64,000 nt of DNA from Dyadobacter sandarakinus (GTDB lineage Bacteria > Bacteroidota > Bacteroidia > Cytophagales > Spirosomataceae), in the NCBI RefSeq assembly GCF_016894445.1, contig NZ_CP056775.1, positions 5,699,001 to 5,763,000 on the forward strand, read 5' to 3'. Shown here in pieces: positions 1-8,504 of this stretch; positions within the stretch are counted from its first letter, which is position 1, and each line of letters starts with the position of its first letter. Below the pieces are notes generated by a model, which saw only the letters and a program-made list of their open reading frames with translations, was not told the DNA's origin and searched no databases. A program made the position numbers and the translations under genes.

Positions 1-2
1 GA

Positions 3-860
3 CTTAAACTGAGTGCTGCACTCTCTTACTATACGATTTTTTCACTGGCGCCCATGCTGCTGGTAATCATCTCCATTTTCAGCATTTTCTTCGGGCGTGA
101 TGCCATTCAGGGTGAATTGTTTGGTCAGATAAAAGGCTTGGTGGGTGCCAGTGCGGCTGCCCAATTGCAGGAAATCCTTAAAAATGCAGAGCTCTCCAAC
201 AAGTCGGGCCTGGCGGCGGGCATCGGGATCGCCACCCTCCTCGTGGGTGCTACCGGGGTATTTGCCGAAATGCAGGACTCGATCAATTACATATGGTCCA
301 TCAAATCGAAACCAAAAAAAGGTTGGCTGCAATACCTTAAAAACCGCCTGATCTCTTTTTCACTCATACTTACCCTGGGCTTTTTGCTGGTAGTATCGCT
401 GGGAGCGAGCGCGCTGGTAGATGTACTCAGTAATCGTCTCGAGCGGGTTTTTTCCGAAGCTTCGGTAATCCTCTTTTATATGGTAAACCTTGCGCTCGTA
501 CTTGCCGTCATTACAGCATTGTTCACGGTAATTTTCAAGGTTTTGCCCGATGGCGACCTGCGCTGGAAGGAGTGTATTGTGGGTGCAAGCTTTACAGCGA
601 TTCTTTTCCTGATCGGTAAATTCGTGATCAGTTTTTACCTGGGCAAATCGGACCTTGGCGCAGCTTACGGAACCTCAGCTTCCATTGTAATCCTGCTCAC
701 GTGGATTTACTACTCTTCCATTATCCTCTATTTCGGGGCAGAATTTACGAAAGTATACGCCAGACAGGATGGAGCAGGCATAACTCCCAACAAGCATGCT
801 GTACTGGTAATAAGGCAGGAGGTTGACAGCAAAGCTCCCCGGCGAGTACCGGCCGGATAA
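3..860 (+). CDS. YihY/BrkB-family inner-membrane protein (5' end outside window)
   Basis: The reading frame enters from the left edge, so the true start and first residues are missing. The first visible residues, LSYYTIFSLAPM, are the conserved N-terminal signature of the YihY/BrkB family. The visible 286 codons hold several long hydrophobic segments and the family's later motif GAAYGTSASIVILLTWIYYS, followed by FGAEFTKVYA and a short polar tail. The family is made of multi-pass inner-membrane proteins of uncertain role; the old tRNA-processing name (RNase BN) was an error, so no enzymatic function is assigned. It ends in a strong terminator shared with the convergent sppA gene. Confidence 0.9.
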   Translation, partial: LKLSAALSYYTIFSLAPMLLVIISIFSIFFGRDAIQGELFGQIKGLVGASAAAQLQEILKNAELSNKSGLAAGIGIATLLVGATGVFAEMQDSINYIWSIKSKPKKGWLQYLKNRLISFSLILTLGFLLVVSLGASALVDVLSNRLERVFSEASVILFYMVNLALVLAVITALFTVIFKVLPDGDLRWKECIVGASFTAILFLIGKFVISFYLGKSDLGAAYGTSASIVILLTWIYYSSIILYFGAEFTKVYARQDGAGITPNKHAVLVIRQEVDSKAPRRVPAG

Positions 861-901
861 AAAAGAGAGGGATCCTTCACCGGAAGGATCCCTCTCTTTT
901 T
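861..901. terminator. Bidirectional rho-independent terminator
   Basis: A perfect 14-bp stem (865-878 with 883-896) closes on the four-base loop ACCG. It has a run of A on the left and a run of T on the right, so it can stop transcription from both sides. It lies between the convergent yihY-like gene and sppA. Confidence 0.93.
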
Positions 902-911
902 ACAAAATATA

Positions 912-2678
912 TTACTGGATTTTCAGCTCAAATGGCATCCGCGCCTGCGTTCCGCCCATATTCAGCAGTTTCTTGTACATGCTTACATAAGGTGCGAGTG
1001 ACCCCAGGTTCTTCTGCATGGCTTTTTCTTCGTTGTTGCCCATTACTTTGGTCAGCAGCTCATCCAGAGGTCTTTTCTTTTCGGGATAGTACCTTACGCG
1101 GTACTCGCCTTCGCTGAGTTTAGCAGCTTTCGCGGCAATTTTAATTGCATCGTCAATACCTCCGAGCACGTCTACCAAACCATTGGCTTTTGCTTCTGCA
1201 CCGGACCATACCCGGCCCTGTGCCAGGCTGCGCAGTTTTTCAACGGACATTTTACGACCTGCCGCTGCTTTTTTGGTAAATGTATCGTATCCCTCGTTAA
1301 CGCTTTTCTGAACCATTGCCTTTTCAAATTCCGTCATTTCGCGGGTGGCGGTCGGCCAGTCGGCGTGAGGACTGGTACCTACTCCGTCGAAGGTAATACC
1401 CAGCTTGTTGTTCATAAAGTCGGTAACATTGAAAATCAATCCGAAAATCCCGATAGAACCCGTGATGGTATTGGGTTGAGCCACGATTGTATCACATCCC
1501 ATGGCCATATAGTAGCCACCAGAAGCTGCTACGTCCGACATGCTGGCGATGACAGGCTTGCTTTTCGCGGTCAGCTGAATTTCCCGCCACATAACGTCGG
1601 AGGCCAGCGCGCTGCCGCCCGGAGAGTTGATACGGATCACGACGGCCTTGACGCGATCGTTTTCACGGATTTTCTTAAGTTCTTTCACAAAACGTTCCGA
1701 GCCGATAGACTCATCTCCGCCTTCGCCCGAGGTAATTTCACCTTCGGCCACCAGTACGCCGACACGCTTGTTGAAATCGCCCTCATCTGCCGAAGTGTCG
1801 CCCTGCAGGTACTTGTCGATTCCTACAAATGCAATGTTCTTTTTAGCATCAATGCGCAGGTCTTTCCTGATGTAGCTTTCAAGCTCGTCCGCATAGCCCA
1901 GGTGGGTCACAAGTTTGTTTTTCAAGGCCGACGCCGGGTTTTCCAGGCCAAGTGAATCGGCCAGGCTTTTAAGTTGCTCTACCGGAACACCCCGGGAAGC
2001 CGATATATTTTTGAGGTAGTTGTTATTAATGGCGGTAATCAGTTCCAGCGATTGCTTTTTGCTGGCCTCGCTCATATCCGAGCGTGAGAACATCTCTACT
2101 GCGCTTTTGAATTCACCTACCCGGAAAACCAGCGGCTTCACGCCCAGCTTGTCAAAAGTGCCTTTAAAAAAGCTGTATTCGGCCGAAAGCCCATTCCATT
2201 CCATGCCTCCTGCCGGGTTCAGGTAAATCTTATCCGCTACCGAGGCAACGTAATATCCTTTTTCAGAATACGTCTCTCCGTACGTAACAATGAATTTTTT
2301 CGATTTTTTGAATTCCAGCAGCGCATTGCGGATTTCTTCCAGCGTAGCCCAGCCAGCCTCCGGACCTTCTGTTTTCAGGTAAATACCCTTGATACTGGCA
2401 TCTGTACGCGCGGTTTTGAGTGCATCGAGGATGTCCTTCAAACCAAGAACATTGTCACCGCCGGAAAATGGGCCGCCGATTTCAGCAAAAGGATTTTCAA
2501 CACCTACTTCCTGAATGGGCTGGTTGAGGTCAAGTTTCAGGACTGATTTTTCATCAATCACCACTTTTTCCTCGGAGGAAAATGAACTGCCGATGCCAAT
2601 CAGAATCACAAAGGAAAGAACGAGGAACAGCATAATGCCCACGAAGGTGGCGAGGACATACTTGAGAAATTGCAACAT
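912..2678 (-). CDS. sppA: Signal peptide peptidase SppA, 67K type
   Basis: Membrane-anchored serine protease that cleaves leftover signal peptides. The protein is 588 residues, as expected for the duplicated 67K form. A membrane segment covers about residues 5-30. The N-terminal half carries the catalytic lysine in GEFKSAVEMF. The C-terminal half has the oxyanion-side motif INSPGGSALASDVM and the nucleophile serine in DVAASGGYYMA. An in-frame ATG lies 29 codons upstream, but those residues do not look like a signal or domain, and the chosen ATG places the membrane anchor at the N-terminus as in the family. It is transcribed towards the shared terminator at 861-901 and divergently from the sixA-like gene. 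Confidence 0.93.
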   Translation of the reverse strand: MLQFLKYVLATFVGIMLFLVLSFVILIGIGSSFSSEEKVVIDEKSVLKLDLNQPIQEVGVENPFAEIGGPFSGGDNVLGLKDILDALKTARTDASIKGIYLKTEGPEAGWATLEEIRNALLEFKKSKKFIVTYGETYSEKGYYVASVADKIYLNPAGGMEWNGLSAEYSFFKGTFDKLGVKPLVFRVGEFKSAVEMFSRSDMSEASKKQSLELITAINNNYLKNISASRGVPVEQLKSLADSLGLENPASALKNKLVTHLGYADELESYIRKDLRIDAKKNIAFVGIDKYLQGDTSADEGDFNKRVGVLVAEGEITSGEGGDESIGSERFVKELKKIRENDRVKAVVIRINSPGGSALASDVMWREIQLTAKSKPVIASMSDVAASGGYYMAMGCDTIVAQPNTITGSIGIFGLIFNVTDFMNNKLGITFDGVGTSPHADWPTATREMTEFEKAMVQKSVNEGYDTFTKKAAAGRKMSVEKLRSLAQGRVWSGAEAKANGLVDVLGGIDDAIKIAAKAAKLSEGEYRVRYYPEKKRPLDELLTKVMGNNEEKAMQKNLGSLAPYVSMYKKLLNMGGTQARMPFELKIQ

Positions 2679-2718
2679 ATTGTATGGGACTGGATTTACT
2701 CTTGATTTACCTAAACAA

Positions 2719-2726
2719 CAAAAATA
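2719..2726 (-). promoter_or_regulatory. Possible -7 promoter box for sppA
   Basis: On the minus strand this reads TATTTTTG, a match to the Bacteroidota sigma-A -7 consensus TAnnTTTG, about 40 bases before the chosen sppA start. No good TTG -33 element is seen at the usual distance, so support is moderate. Confidence 0.35.
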
Positions 2727-2843
2727 TAGATTAATAATCGCGTCAGCTACGAGAAATAATGTCAAAAGGTTGATAGCGGTCCTAAGTGGCGGCAGCCGTA
2801 CAATTTTCCCGGAGGCACATCTTAATTACCCATAGAGTTTTTT

Positions 2844-2851
2844 TATGTTTG
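2844..2851 (+). promoter_or_regulatory. Possible -7 promoter box for the sixA-like gene
   Basis: TATGTTTG matches TAnnTTTG and lies 15 bases before the ATG at 2867, which would give a very short leader. There is no clear -33 TTG. The box supports the short start chosen for the downstream gene. Confidence 0.35.
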
Positions 2852-2866
2852 GAAAAAATTACCGGA

Positions 2867-3373
2867 ATGAAAAAAACACTCATTCTGGTCCGCCACGCCA
2901 CTGCTGAGGACCAGAGTTTCAGGATGAAGGACTTTGACCGTAACCTCAACAACAAGGGGCTGTCAGAGGCGGAGGCTATGGGCAAGTGGATGGCTGCCGG
3001 GCAGATCGGGGCTGAGATTTGGGTGACAAGCCCTGCATCCAGGGCTTACAAAACAGCAGAGATCATGGCAAAGCTGCTTGATGTGGCGCCAAGTACATTT
3101 GTTTCTGTACCTGAAATCTACGACGGAGGCCCTAAAGCTTACCTGCGGGCGGTTAATACCACGCACGTGGATGCGGAAAGCGTGATCCTGTTCGGGCATA
3201 ATCCGGATATCACCTACTTTGCGGAATATCTTTCAGGTGCCGACCTGGGTACCATGGACAAAGGTGCCGTCGCGATCATCGAGTTTGAAGAGCAGGAATG
3301 GATTGAAATATCCGCGAAAACCGGAAAGCTTGTACTTTACAAAACGCCGCAGCAGGTGAAAGAGGGAAAGTAG
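2867..3373 (+). CDS. SixA-like histidine phosphatase
   Basis: Histidine-phosphatase superfamily protein (branch 1) of 168 residues. The N-terminal LILVRHATAED holds the RHG-type motif, here RHA as in SixA, whose histidine is phosphorylated during catalysis. The second catalytic histidine is in VILFGHNPDI. SixA proteins dephosphorylate phosphohistidine on signalling domains; the target here is unknown. The start MKKTLILVRHA is chosen because the catalytic strand must begin at the N-terminus. A longer in-frame start 27 codons upstream adds unrelated residues and would include the promoter box. The small membrane protein at 3375 follows after one base, so the two are probably co-transcribed. Confidence 0.88.
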   Translation: MKKTLILVRHATAEDQSFRMKDFDRNLNNKGLSEAEAMGKWMAAGQIGAEIWVTSPASRAYKTAEIMAKLLDVAPSTFVSVPEIYDGGPKAYLRAVNTTHVDAESVILFGHNPDITYFAEYLSGADLGTMDKGAVAIIEFEEQEWIEISAKTGKLVLYKTPQQVKEGK

Positions 3374-3374
3374 C

Positions 3375-3578
3375 ATGGGTCAGTCAAACCGGAATCGCAA
3401 GATCTTTATTATCGTTTTCATCTCGTTCGTAGCGCTGTTTGCGTATATCTCGTACGACATGTCCAGCCGCACCACCGCGCCCTGGAACAGGCCCAAACAA
3501 CTCAATAGGGCACTGCCCGGCGCAACCCCGGATGCCGACTCGCTTAAACTCGATTCCCTGCTTGAAGAGGTAAAATAG
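3375..3578 (+). CDS. Small single-pass membrane protein, unknown function
   Basis: A 67-residue protein with a basic N-terminus (GQSNRNRK), one hydrophobic segment at about residues 9-27, and a polar Pro/Asp/Leu-rich tail ending in LDSLLEEVK. That layout suggests an inner-membrane anchor with the tail outside. The start lies one base after the stop of the sixA-like gene, implying co-transcription. The 3' end is three bases from the end of the convergent xerD. I do not recognise a family. It is kept because of the clean start, the operon spacing and a plausible membrane topology. Confidence 0.65.
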   Translation: MGQSNRNRKIFIIVFISFVALFAYISYDMSSRTTAPWNRPKQLNRALPGATPDADSLKLDSLLEEVK

Positions 3579-3581
3579 CCT

Positions 3582-4478
3582 TTATCCCCGCGGGTGAAAC
3601 TCGGTGACAACCTGTCGCAGGTAATCACGGTCAAGGTGCGTGTAAATTTCCGTAGTCGTGATTGATTCATGGCCGAGCATCTCCTGCACGGCACGCAGGC
3701 TTGCGCCGCCCTCAATCAGGTGCGTTGCAAATGAATGCCTGAAAGTATGCGGACTTACATTTTTGTGGATCCCGGCTTTTTCGGCCAGGTCTTTGATGAT
3801 CAGAAAAATCATGACCCGGGTCAGCTGCTTCCCGCGACGGTTCAGGAACAGGATATCTTCACTGCCTTTGGCCGGCGCAATCTCGGGGCGCACCTCATCC
3901 AGGTAAATGCGGGTATATTTCACAGCTTCCCGGCCAATAGGAACCAGGCGCATCTTATCACCTTTACCCGTAATGCGCATAAATCCGATATCGAAATGAC
4001 AGTTGGTCAGTTGAAGGTCCGTCAGCTCCGACACACGCAGGCCGCAGCTGTACAGCACTTCTACGATCGCGCGGTTGCGGGTGCCTTCGGGTGTGGAATG
4101 GTCGATCACCGACAGCATGGATTCAATCTCTTCGTAGGAAAGCACGTCGGGCAGCTTGCGCGGCAGGCGTGGCGATTCCAGCAGCTCGGTAGGGTCTTCG
4201 CTGATTTCATTTTCCAGTAAAAGATACTTGTAAAATGCCTTGATTCCCGACAACATCCTGGCCTGGGAGTGCGCTGCCATGCCCAGTTCAGCCAGGTAGC
4301 GCAGGTAGCCGGAGAGGTGGGTTTCCGTTATCTGAACCGGAGTAAGCGCTATTTTCGACAGGTTCAGGTATTCTTCGAGCTTCTCAACATCACGTACATA
4401 GGCCTCCACGGAGTTGCCCGACAGTGACCGTTCGAGCCGGAGGTAGTTTTTGAAATGTTTAATGTAGCTTTGCCACAT
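3582..4478 (-). CDS. xerD: Site-specific tyrosine recombinase XerD
   Basis: Chromosome-dimer resolving recombinase, 298 residues, the normal XerC/XerD length. The N-terminal SAM-like core-binding domain covers about residues 1-90. The catalytic domain contains the arginine in SCGLRVSELTDL, the lysine in GKGDKMRLVPI, the HxxR box in SPHTFRHSFATHL, the following histidine in LGHESITTTEIY, and the nucleophile tyrosine in EIYTHLD. The complete catalytic set and lack of nearby phage or integron genes argue for the housekeeping enzyme rather than a mobile integrase. XerC and XerD are hard to separate by eye; XerD is preferred. It is divergent from aroQ with about 40 bases between the starts. Confidence 0.9.
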   Translation of the reverse strand: MWQSYIKHFKNYLRLERSLSGNSVEAYVRDVEKLEEYLNLSKIALTPVQITETHLSGYLRYLAELGMAAHSQARMLSGIKAFYKYLLLENEISEDPTELLESPRLPRKLPDVLSYEEIESMLSVIDHSTPEGTRNRAIVEVLYSCGLRVSELTDLQLTNCHFDIGFMRITGKGDKMRLVPIGREAVKYTRIYLDEVRPEIAPAKGSEDILFLNRRGKQLTRVMIFLIIKDLAEKAGIHKNVSPHTFRHSFATHLIEGGASLRAVQEMLGHESITTTEIYTHLDRDYLRQVVTEFHPRG

Positions 4479-4518
4479 ACCGGTTTTGAAACAATTTACG
4501 CAATACTGTTACAAACAA

Positions 4519-4938
4519 ATGAAAAAGATACTGATCCTGAATGGCCCTAATCTGAATCTGCTTGGGAAAAGAGAGCCCGGCATTTACGGTAACCAGTCAT
4601 TTGAGGAATACTTTGAAACCCTGAAAAATCTGTTTCCTGAGGTTGAACTTCATTACTTTCAGTCTAACCACGAAGGCGCACTCATTGACAAGATTCATGA
4701 GACCGGATTTTCATTTGACGGTATTATCATCAATGCGGGAGGTTATACGCACACCTCGGTTGCCCTGGCAGATGCATTGTCGTCCGTAACCACGCCTGCG
4801 ATAGAGGTACACATATCCAACATCCACGCCCGTGAGCCCTTCCGCCACCACAGCTATCTCACCTCACGCTGCAAAGGAATGATCTGCGGGCTGGGGATGA
4901 GGGGGTATGAGATGGCGGTTAGGAGTTTTAATGACTGA
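4519..4938 (+). CDS. aroQ: 3-dehydroquinate dehydratase, type II
   Basis: Shikimate-pathway enzyme converting 3-dehydroquinate to 3-dehydroshikimate. It is 139 residues, typical for the small dodecameric type II enzyme. The motif ILNGPNLNLLGKREPGIYG holds the catalytic arginine and tyrosine, followed by FQSNHEGALIDKIHE, INAGGYTHTSVALADAL and VHISNIHAREPFRHHS with the catalytic histidine. The ATG at 4519 is used; an upstream in-frame ATG at 4486 would add 11 residues that do not fit the family. The last codons (FND then TGA) run directly into a large TGA-rich repeat array, and the stop codon is the first TGA of that array. Confidence 0.95.
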   Translation: MKKILILNGPNLNLLGKREPGIYGNQSFEEYFETLKNLFPEVELHYFQSNHEGALIDKIHETGFSFDGIIINAGGYTHTSVALADALSSVTTPAIEVHISNIHAREPFRHHSYLTSRCKGMICGLGMRGYEMAVRSFND

Positions 4939-5492
4939 ATGAGTGAATGACTGAATGATTGAATTTTGAGTGAGTGAATTAGTGAGGGAGTGAGTGAATG
5001 AATTTTGAACGATTGCATTCTGAGCGAGTAAATGATTGAATGACTGAATGAATTTTAAATTACTGAATTAGCGAGTGAGTGAGTGAATTTTGAACAACTG
5101 AATGGCTGGATTTTAAGTAACTAAATAACTGAATGATTGCACGTTGAGTTCTGAATGACTGAATTTTGAATGAGTGAATTTGAAGGTAGTAAATCAAAGA
5201 ATTAGTGAGTTTTGAATGGATGAATGCTAAACCACTATTCACTCAAACTTCAAACACTAACTAAAAACTCGATCATTCATGCACTCACATTCAACCATTC
5301 AAAATCTACTCACTCACTCGCTAATTCACTCACTCACATTCAACCATTCCAAATCTACTCACTCACTCACTAATTCACTCACTCAAAATTCAGTCATTCA
5401 TTCATTCAGTCATTCAAAATTCACTCACTCGCTCCCTCACTCACTCACAACTAAACTATTCAATCATTCAGTCATTCAGTTATTCAAAACTC
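4934..5492. repeat. Inverted period-4 TGA array (about 560 bp)
   Basis: From the aroQ stop codon to about 5225 the plus strand is built of degenerate four-base words such as TGAA, TGAC and TGAG, with interruptions like GAATTTTGAG. From about 5228 to 5490 the same words appear in reverse complement (TTCA, GTCA, CTCA). The two halves form a long imperfect inverted repeat. Near its centre, 5210-5226 and 5288-5304 pair as 17-base arms with one mismatch. Because TGA recurs with period 4, each half gives stop codons in all three frames to a ribosome entering from its own side. No gene is supported inside; short open frames on the TGA-free strand are by-products of the repeat. A shorter relative lies at 23820-23949. 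Confidence 0.85.
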
Positions 5493-5497
5493 CCCCC

Positions 5498-7987
5498 TCA
5501 CCTAAACACTGCATTGCTAAACAAAACTTGCCCGTTGTAAAGCATGGACCGGAATACGGGATCGTCCATCATGTAGATCACTTTGCCGCGGCCGAGTTCC
5601 TGTACGCCGAAGATCAGCGTGTTTTTTAGCTTGCCTGCCATTTTTGCACCAACAAACCCGGCCCGGTAGTTGTTTTCAGCCAGGTAGCCTACATTCCAGC
5701 CATCTTTCAGGTAATCGCGCTCATAAGCATCGCGAACAAGCGTGACGTATTCTTTTGAACAACCGAATGCCAGCGGGTGTGTAGCGTCCATATTGACCAT
5801 AAACATGCTTCCCGGTGAGGTTTCGCCGGCTTCCTCACGTTCCTGGTCTGCATATTTTCTGAGTGGATTTTCGTCTTTTTTCTTGTCAGAAGTTTTCCGT
5901 GACAATGCAAAAGCGCCCTTTCCGATAAATGCGTCGGTTGCGCGCTCCATGGCGATCAGCCTGCCGCCGTTCCTGATCCAGCTTTGAAGTGCATCCAGTT
6001 GCTTGTCGCCAAGCAGGTCGCTGTACCGGCCATCGGGGAGGATCAACACGTCTATTTCATTCCAGGGCAGGGATGCGAGCCGGCTTCCGTCCACGATGGT
6101 GAGCGGATACTGAATCTGCTGCTCAAAGTAGTGCCATACTGCCCCGAAAGAAGTGGGAGAAATTCCGTTTCCGGATACAGCGACTACTTTTGGTGCCGTC
6201 ATAGAAGCTACATGGTCGTCACCGAAATCGGCTCCGGAAGTCACAAAGCCCGTGGCCACAGGAGTCAGTTTTACGTGATGCTTGTTGGCGATTGCAGTAA
6301 CAACTTTGTCGAAATCGGGACGTTCGTTCCCTTTTTTGGTAATTACCAGTGTACCGGCATCAAACGTAATCTTATCAGTTTCAAAAGGTACATTGGATGT
6401 TTTGACAAGGAGGCGATTCCTGAGCAGCTCGGCCAGAAACCTGGCATCTTCCACTTCCGACCACCGTGCCAGGTAGGCATATACAGGCGCGGCAGAAGGT
6501 GTATTTTCAACTTTAACAGGCTGATAGGCCGCTGGTACCAGCTTTTCTTTAACACCATAGGCTTTCAGACCAAAAATGTAACCCAGTCCCCAGCTGGTTA
6601 CATCGTAAGTCACCGAGTCTTCCAATACAGGTCTTGGTTCAAACAGTACCCGCAGCAGGTTTGATTTAGGCTGGTAGGCACTGATCAGCAGATCATTGCT
6701 TTCAATTTTCAAGGCTTCCTCGGAAACGTTTACCAGGTCGGTGCCGCGCGTGGAAATCGACTTGCCTGCTACGCCGAAAGTAATGCCCTGCCTGCCCAGC
6801 CACTCTGCAAAATAGCGCACACGCTCCTCGCTGCCTTTTGTTTTTACGATGTAGGATTTGAAAACGCCCGCAGGTGCAGTGGCTGCATCGGCATGGAATT
6901 TAATAAACTCACTAACTACTTTTTCTTTTTGAGAAAGTACAGCTTCCAGTGTAGCCAGGCTGGTGGCATAATGGTGGTCAATGCGGTTTTTCAGCGTCAG
7001 TGTATCGTTTTCATCCTTGCGTTCGATACCCAGCCCGGCCCGGCCGCCGCCGCCCTGCTCGTAAGTTACTCCGATCGCCCCGTTCATGGTAGGCCAGGTA
7101 TCGCCGTAGCTTGGGTAAAAGAGGTCGTAGTTGTAGCGCGTAAAGTACGCCCAGTTGTTTTTATCAAAATACTTGCGGCAGTACTCGCCGATCAGGTTGT
7201 TGAACTGGCGTTGCCACGCGGTGATATCTTTGTGGTAAGGTTTCGCTGCGGGAGGGAAGTAGTAGCTTCTCGACGGACCCATTTCGTGAAAGTCTGCATG
7301 GAAATGGGGCATCCATTGATTGTAAACCACAATGCGCTCCCGGGTTTCCTTCTGTGTCTGCCAGGCCCAGTCGCGGTTCAGGTCAAAAAGATAGTGATTA
7401 AACCGCCCGCCCGGCCAGGGCTCATCATGTTCGAGGCCAAACGGTGTGGCATCGGGAATGGCATTTTGTACGCGGTTGTACCATTGCGTATATCGTTCAT
7501 AGCCATCAGGATTAATGCACGGATCAATCAGGATCACCATGTTTTTGAGGAAATCCTGGGTGAGAGCATTCTGCTTGTTCAGCAGTTCGAAGATCACCTG
7601 CATACTCACATTAGCCGAAACCGACTCGTTACCATGTACATTGTAGCTCAGCCATACAATGGGCGGGACACTGGCATCGGGCTTTCCTTCGAGCATCCCG
7701 ATGCTTTTCAGGTGATTCGTCCGTATCGTTTCCAGTTTACTGATGTTTTCGGCCGAGGAAATAAAAGCAAGCATCAGCGGCCGTCCTTCATTCGTGGAGC
7801 CATACTGTACCAGCTTCATCTGACCCGGATTTTGCGATTGTACCAGCCGGAAGTAATCAATGATCTGGCTGTGAAAAGTAAACTTGGCGCCAAGCGGATA
7901 ACCCAGGAACTGCTCGGGAGAGGAGGTCTGGGCAAAGGTTTGATGGGTAATGGTCAGGAACAGGATAATGCGGATAACTCTGAGCAT
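5498..7987 (-). CDS. Secreted M14-family zinc carboxypeptidase with C-terminal amidotransferase-like region
   Basis: An 829-residue protein starting with a signal peptide (residues 1-19, ending TFAQ). The M14 domain follows at about 20-350. Zinc ligands are H118 and E121 in VHGNESVSAN and probably H234 in HADFHEMG. A conserved NRDWAWQTQ segment lies between them, and the likely catalytic glutamate is in GVTYEQGG. A later region (about 590-700) with VVAVSGNGISPTSFG, DVLILPDG and LQSWIRNGGRLIAME resembles the class I glutamine-amidotransferase-like fold often fused to such peptidases in Bacteroidota; no Cys-His-Glu triad was seen in it. The product is probably periplasmic or exported and peptide-degrading. 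The gene ends beside the TGA array that also borders the convergent aroQ. Confidence 0.88.
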   Translation of the reverse strand: MLRVIRIILFLTITHQTFAQTSSPEQFLGYPLGAKFTFHSQIIDYFRLVQSQNPGQMKLVQYGSTNEGRPLMLAFISSAENISKLETIRTNHLKSIGMLEGKPDASVPPIVWLSYNVHGNESVSANVSMQVIFELLNKQNALTQDFLKNMVILIDPCINPDGYERYTQWYNRVQNAIPDATPFGLEHDEPWPGGRFNHYLFDLNRDWAWQTQKETRERIVVYNQWMPHFHADFHEMGPSRSYYFPPAAKPYHKDITAWQRQFNNLIGEYCRKYFDKNNWAYFTRYNYDLFYPSYGDTWPTMNGAIGVTYEQGGGGRAGLGIERKDENDTLTLKNRIDHHYATSLATLEAVLSQKEKVVSEFIKFHADAATAPAGVFKSYIVKTKGSEERVRYFAEWLGRQGITFGVAGKSISTRGTDLVNVSEEALKIESNDLLISAYQPKSNLLRVLFEPRPVLEDSVTYDVTSWGLGYIFGLKAYGVKEKLVPAAYQPVKVENTPSAAPVYAYLARWSEVEDARFLAELLRNRLLVKTSNVPFETDKITFDAGTLVITKKGNERPDFDKVVTAIANKHHVKLTPVATGFVTSGADFGDDHVASMTAPKVVAVSGNGISPTSFGAVWHYFEQQIQYPLTIVDGSRLASLPWNEIDVLILPDGRYSDLLGDKQLDALQSWIRNGGRLIAMERATDAFIGKGAFALSRKTSDKKKDENPLRKYADQEREEAGETSPGSMFMVNMDATHPLAFGCSKEYVTLVRDAYERDYLKDGWNVGYLAENNYRAGFVGAKMAGKLKNTLIFGVQELGRGKVIYMMDDPVFRSMLYNGQVLFSNAVFR

Positions 7988-8013
7988 GGGAAACAGTTTG
8001 ATACCGGGAAGCC

Positions 8014-8021
8014 CAAATTTA
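8014..8021 (-). promoter_or_regulatory. Possible -7 promoter box for the M14 peptidase gene
   Basis: On the minus strand this reads TAAATTTG, a full match to TAnnTTTG, 27 bases before the ATG at 7987. It would give a leader of about 20 bases. No clear -33 TTG is seen. Confidence 0.4.
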
Positions 8022-8134
8022 GAAAGTTGAAGCTATTTAATGGGCTTGCCGGTATTGATTAAAAAAAGTTTTGTTTTGAAGGTACTGGAAATGAGAGTCA
8101 TAGAAAATAGTTGAATTTTATTTGCGTCAGCGGC

Positions 8135-8165
8135 TTGTTATTTAAAATCCGAGCCTGCATCTTTG
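8135..8165 (+). promoter_or_regulatory. Probable promoter of tRNA-Glu
   Basis: TTG at 8135-8137 and CATCTTTG at 8158-8165 are separated by 20 bases. This fits the Bacteroidota pattern TTG, about 19-23 bases, TAnnTTTG, with one mismatch in the -7 box. Transcription would begin near 8172, about 70 bases before the tRNA. Confidence 0.5.
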
Positions 8166-8239
8166 CACCACGTTTTCGGAAAAGGAAGCGAGAAAGTGAA
8201 AGAAAGTGCTTGAAAAACGCGCGAAGTAGGAGACCAGTC

Positions 8240-8311
8240 GGCCCATTCGTCTAGCGGTTAGGACACGACCCTTTCACGGTTGAAACAGGGGTTCGATTCC
8301 CCTATGGGTCA
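8240..8311 (+). tRNA. tRNA-Glu (anticodon TTC)
   Basis: A full cloverleaf is visible. The acceptor arms GGCCCAT and ATGGGTC pair with one G-U. The D arm contains AGCGGTTAGGA. The anticodon arm CGACC / GGTTG encloses the loop CTTTCAC with anticodon TTC. The T arm AGGGG / CCCCT encloses TTCGATT. The discriminator base is A and the CCA end is not encoded. A hairpin terminator follows about 30 bases downstream, so this is a single-gene transcription unit. Confidence 0.97.
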
Positions 8312-8343
8312 CAAAACCGTGCGAGAGCACTTTCAATCATTGC

Positions 8344-8375
8344 AAAAACCGTCTTGTTTCAGGACGGTTTTTTTG
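8344..8375 (+). terminator. Rho-independent terminator after tRNA-Glu
   Basis: A 10-bp stem (8344-8353 with 8363-8372) around a nine-base loop overlaps and is followed by a run of seven T. It lies about 30 bases after the tRNA end. Confidence 0.88.
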
Positions 8376-8504
8376 TTTTATTCGCTTTCACACTACACCT
8401 GCACTTTCCTCTCTTTCAAGCATTTCCGGCAAGCCTTCATCTTGTACCCGGTTGCAAGGTTGCATTATCCTGCGTCTTGCAAATGTATTTGTAATAGTTT
8501 GTAG

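Noticed and set aside
3582..4478. Phage or integron integrase
   Set aside because: The length, motif set and housekeeping neighbours fit XerD; no attachment site or phage genes were seen next to it, and the tRNA-Glu is 3.8 kb away.
4934..5492. CRISPR array
   Set aside because: There is no constant repeat of 23-47 bases with unique spacers; the unit is a degenerate four-base word, the halves are inverted, and no cas genes occur.
5060..5629. Open frames with Ser/His/Thr/Leu-rich repeats (HSLTHSLI-type) on either strand of the TGA array
   Set aside because: They exist only because the strand opposite to TGA words lacks stop codons; the composition is pure repeat, with no start context or family match.
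6893..8062. 389-codon open frame opposite the M14 peptidase gene
   Set aside because: It is antisense to zinc-site motifs and extends through the peptidase promoter; no domain is recognisable.
8240..8400. tRNA-Glu as an integration site for a genomic island
   Set aside because: No integrase or direct repeat of the tRNA 3' end was found in the window, and the genes that follow look native.
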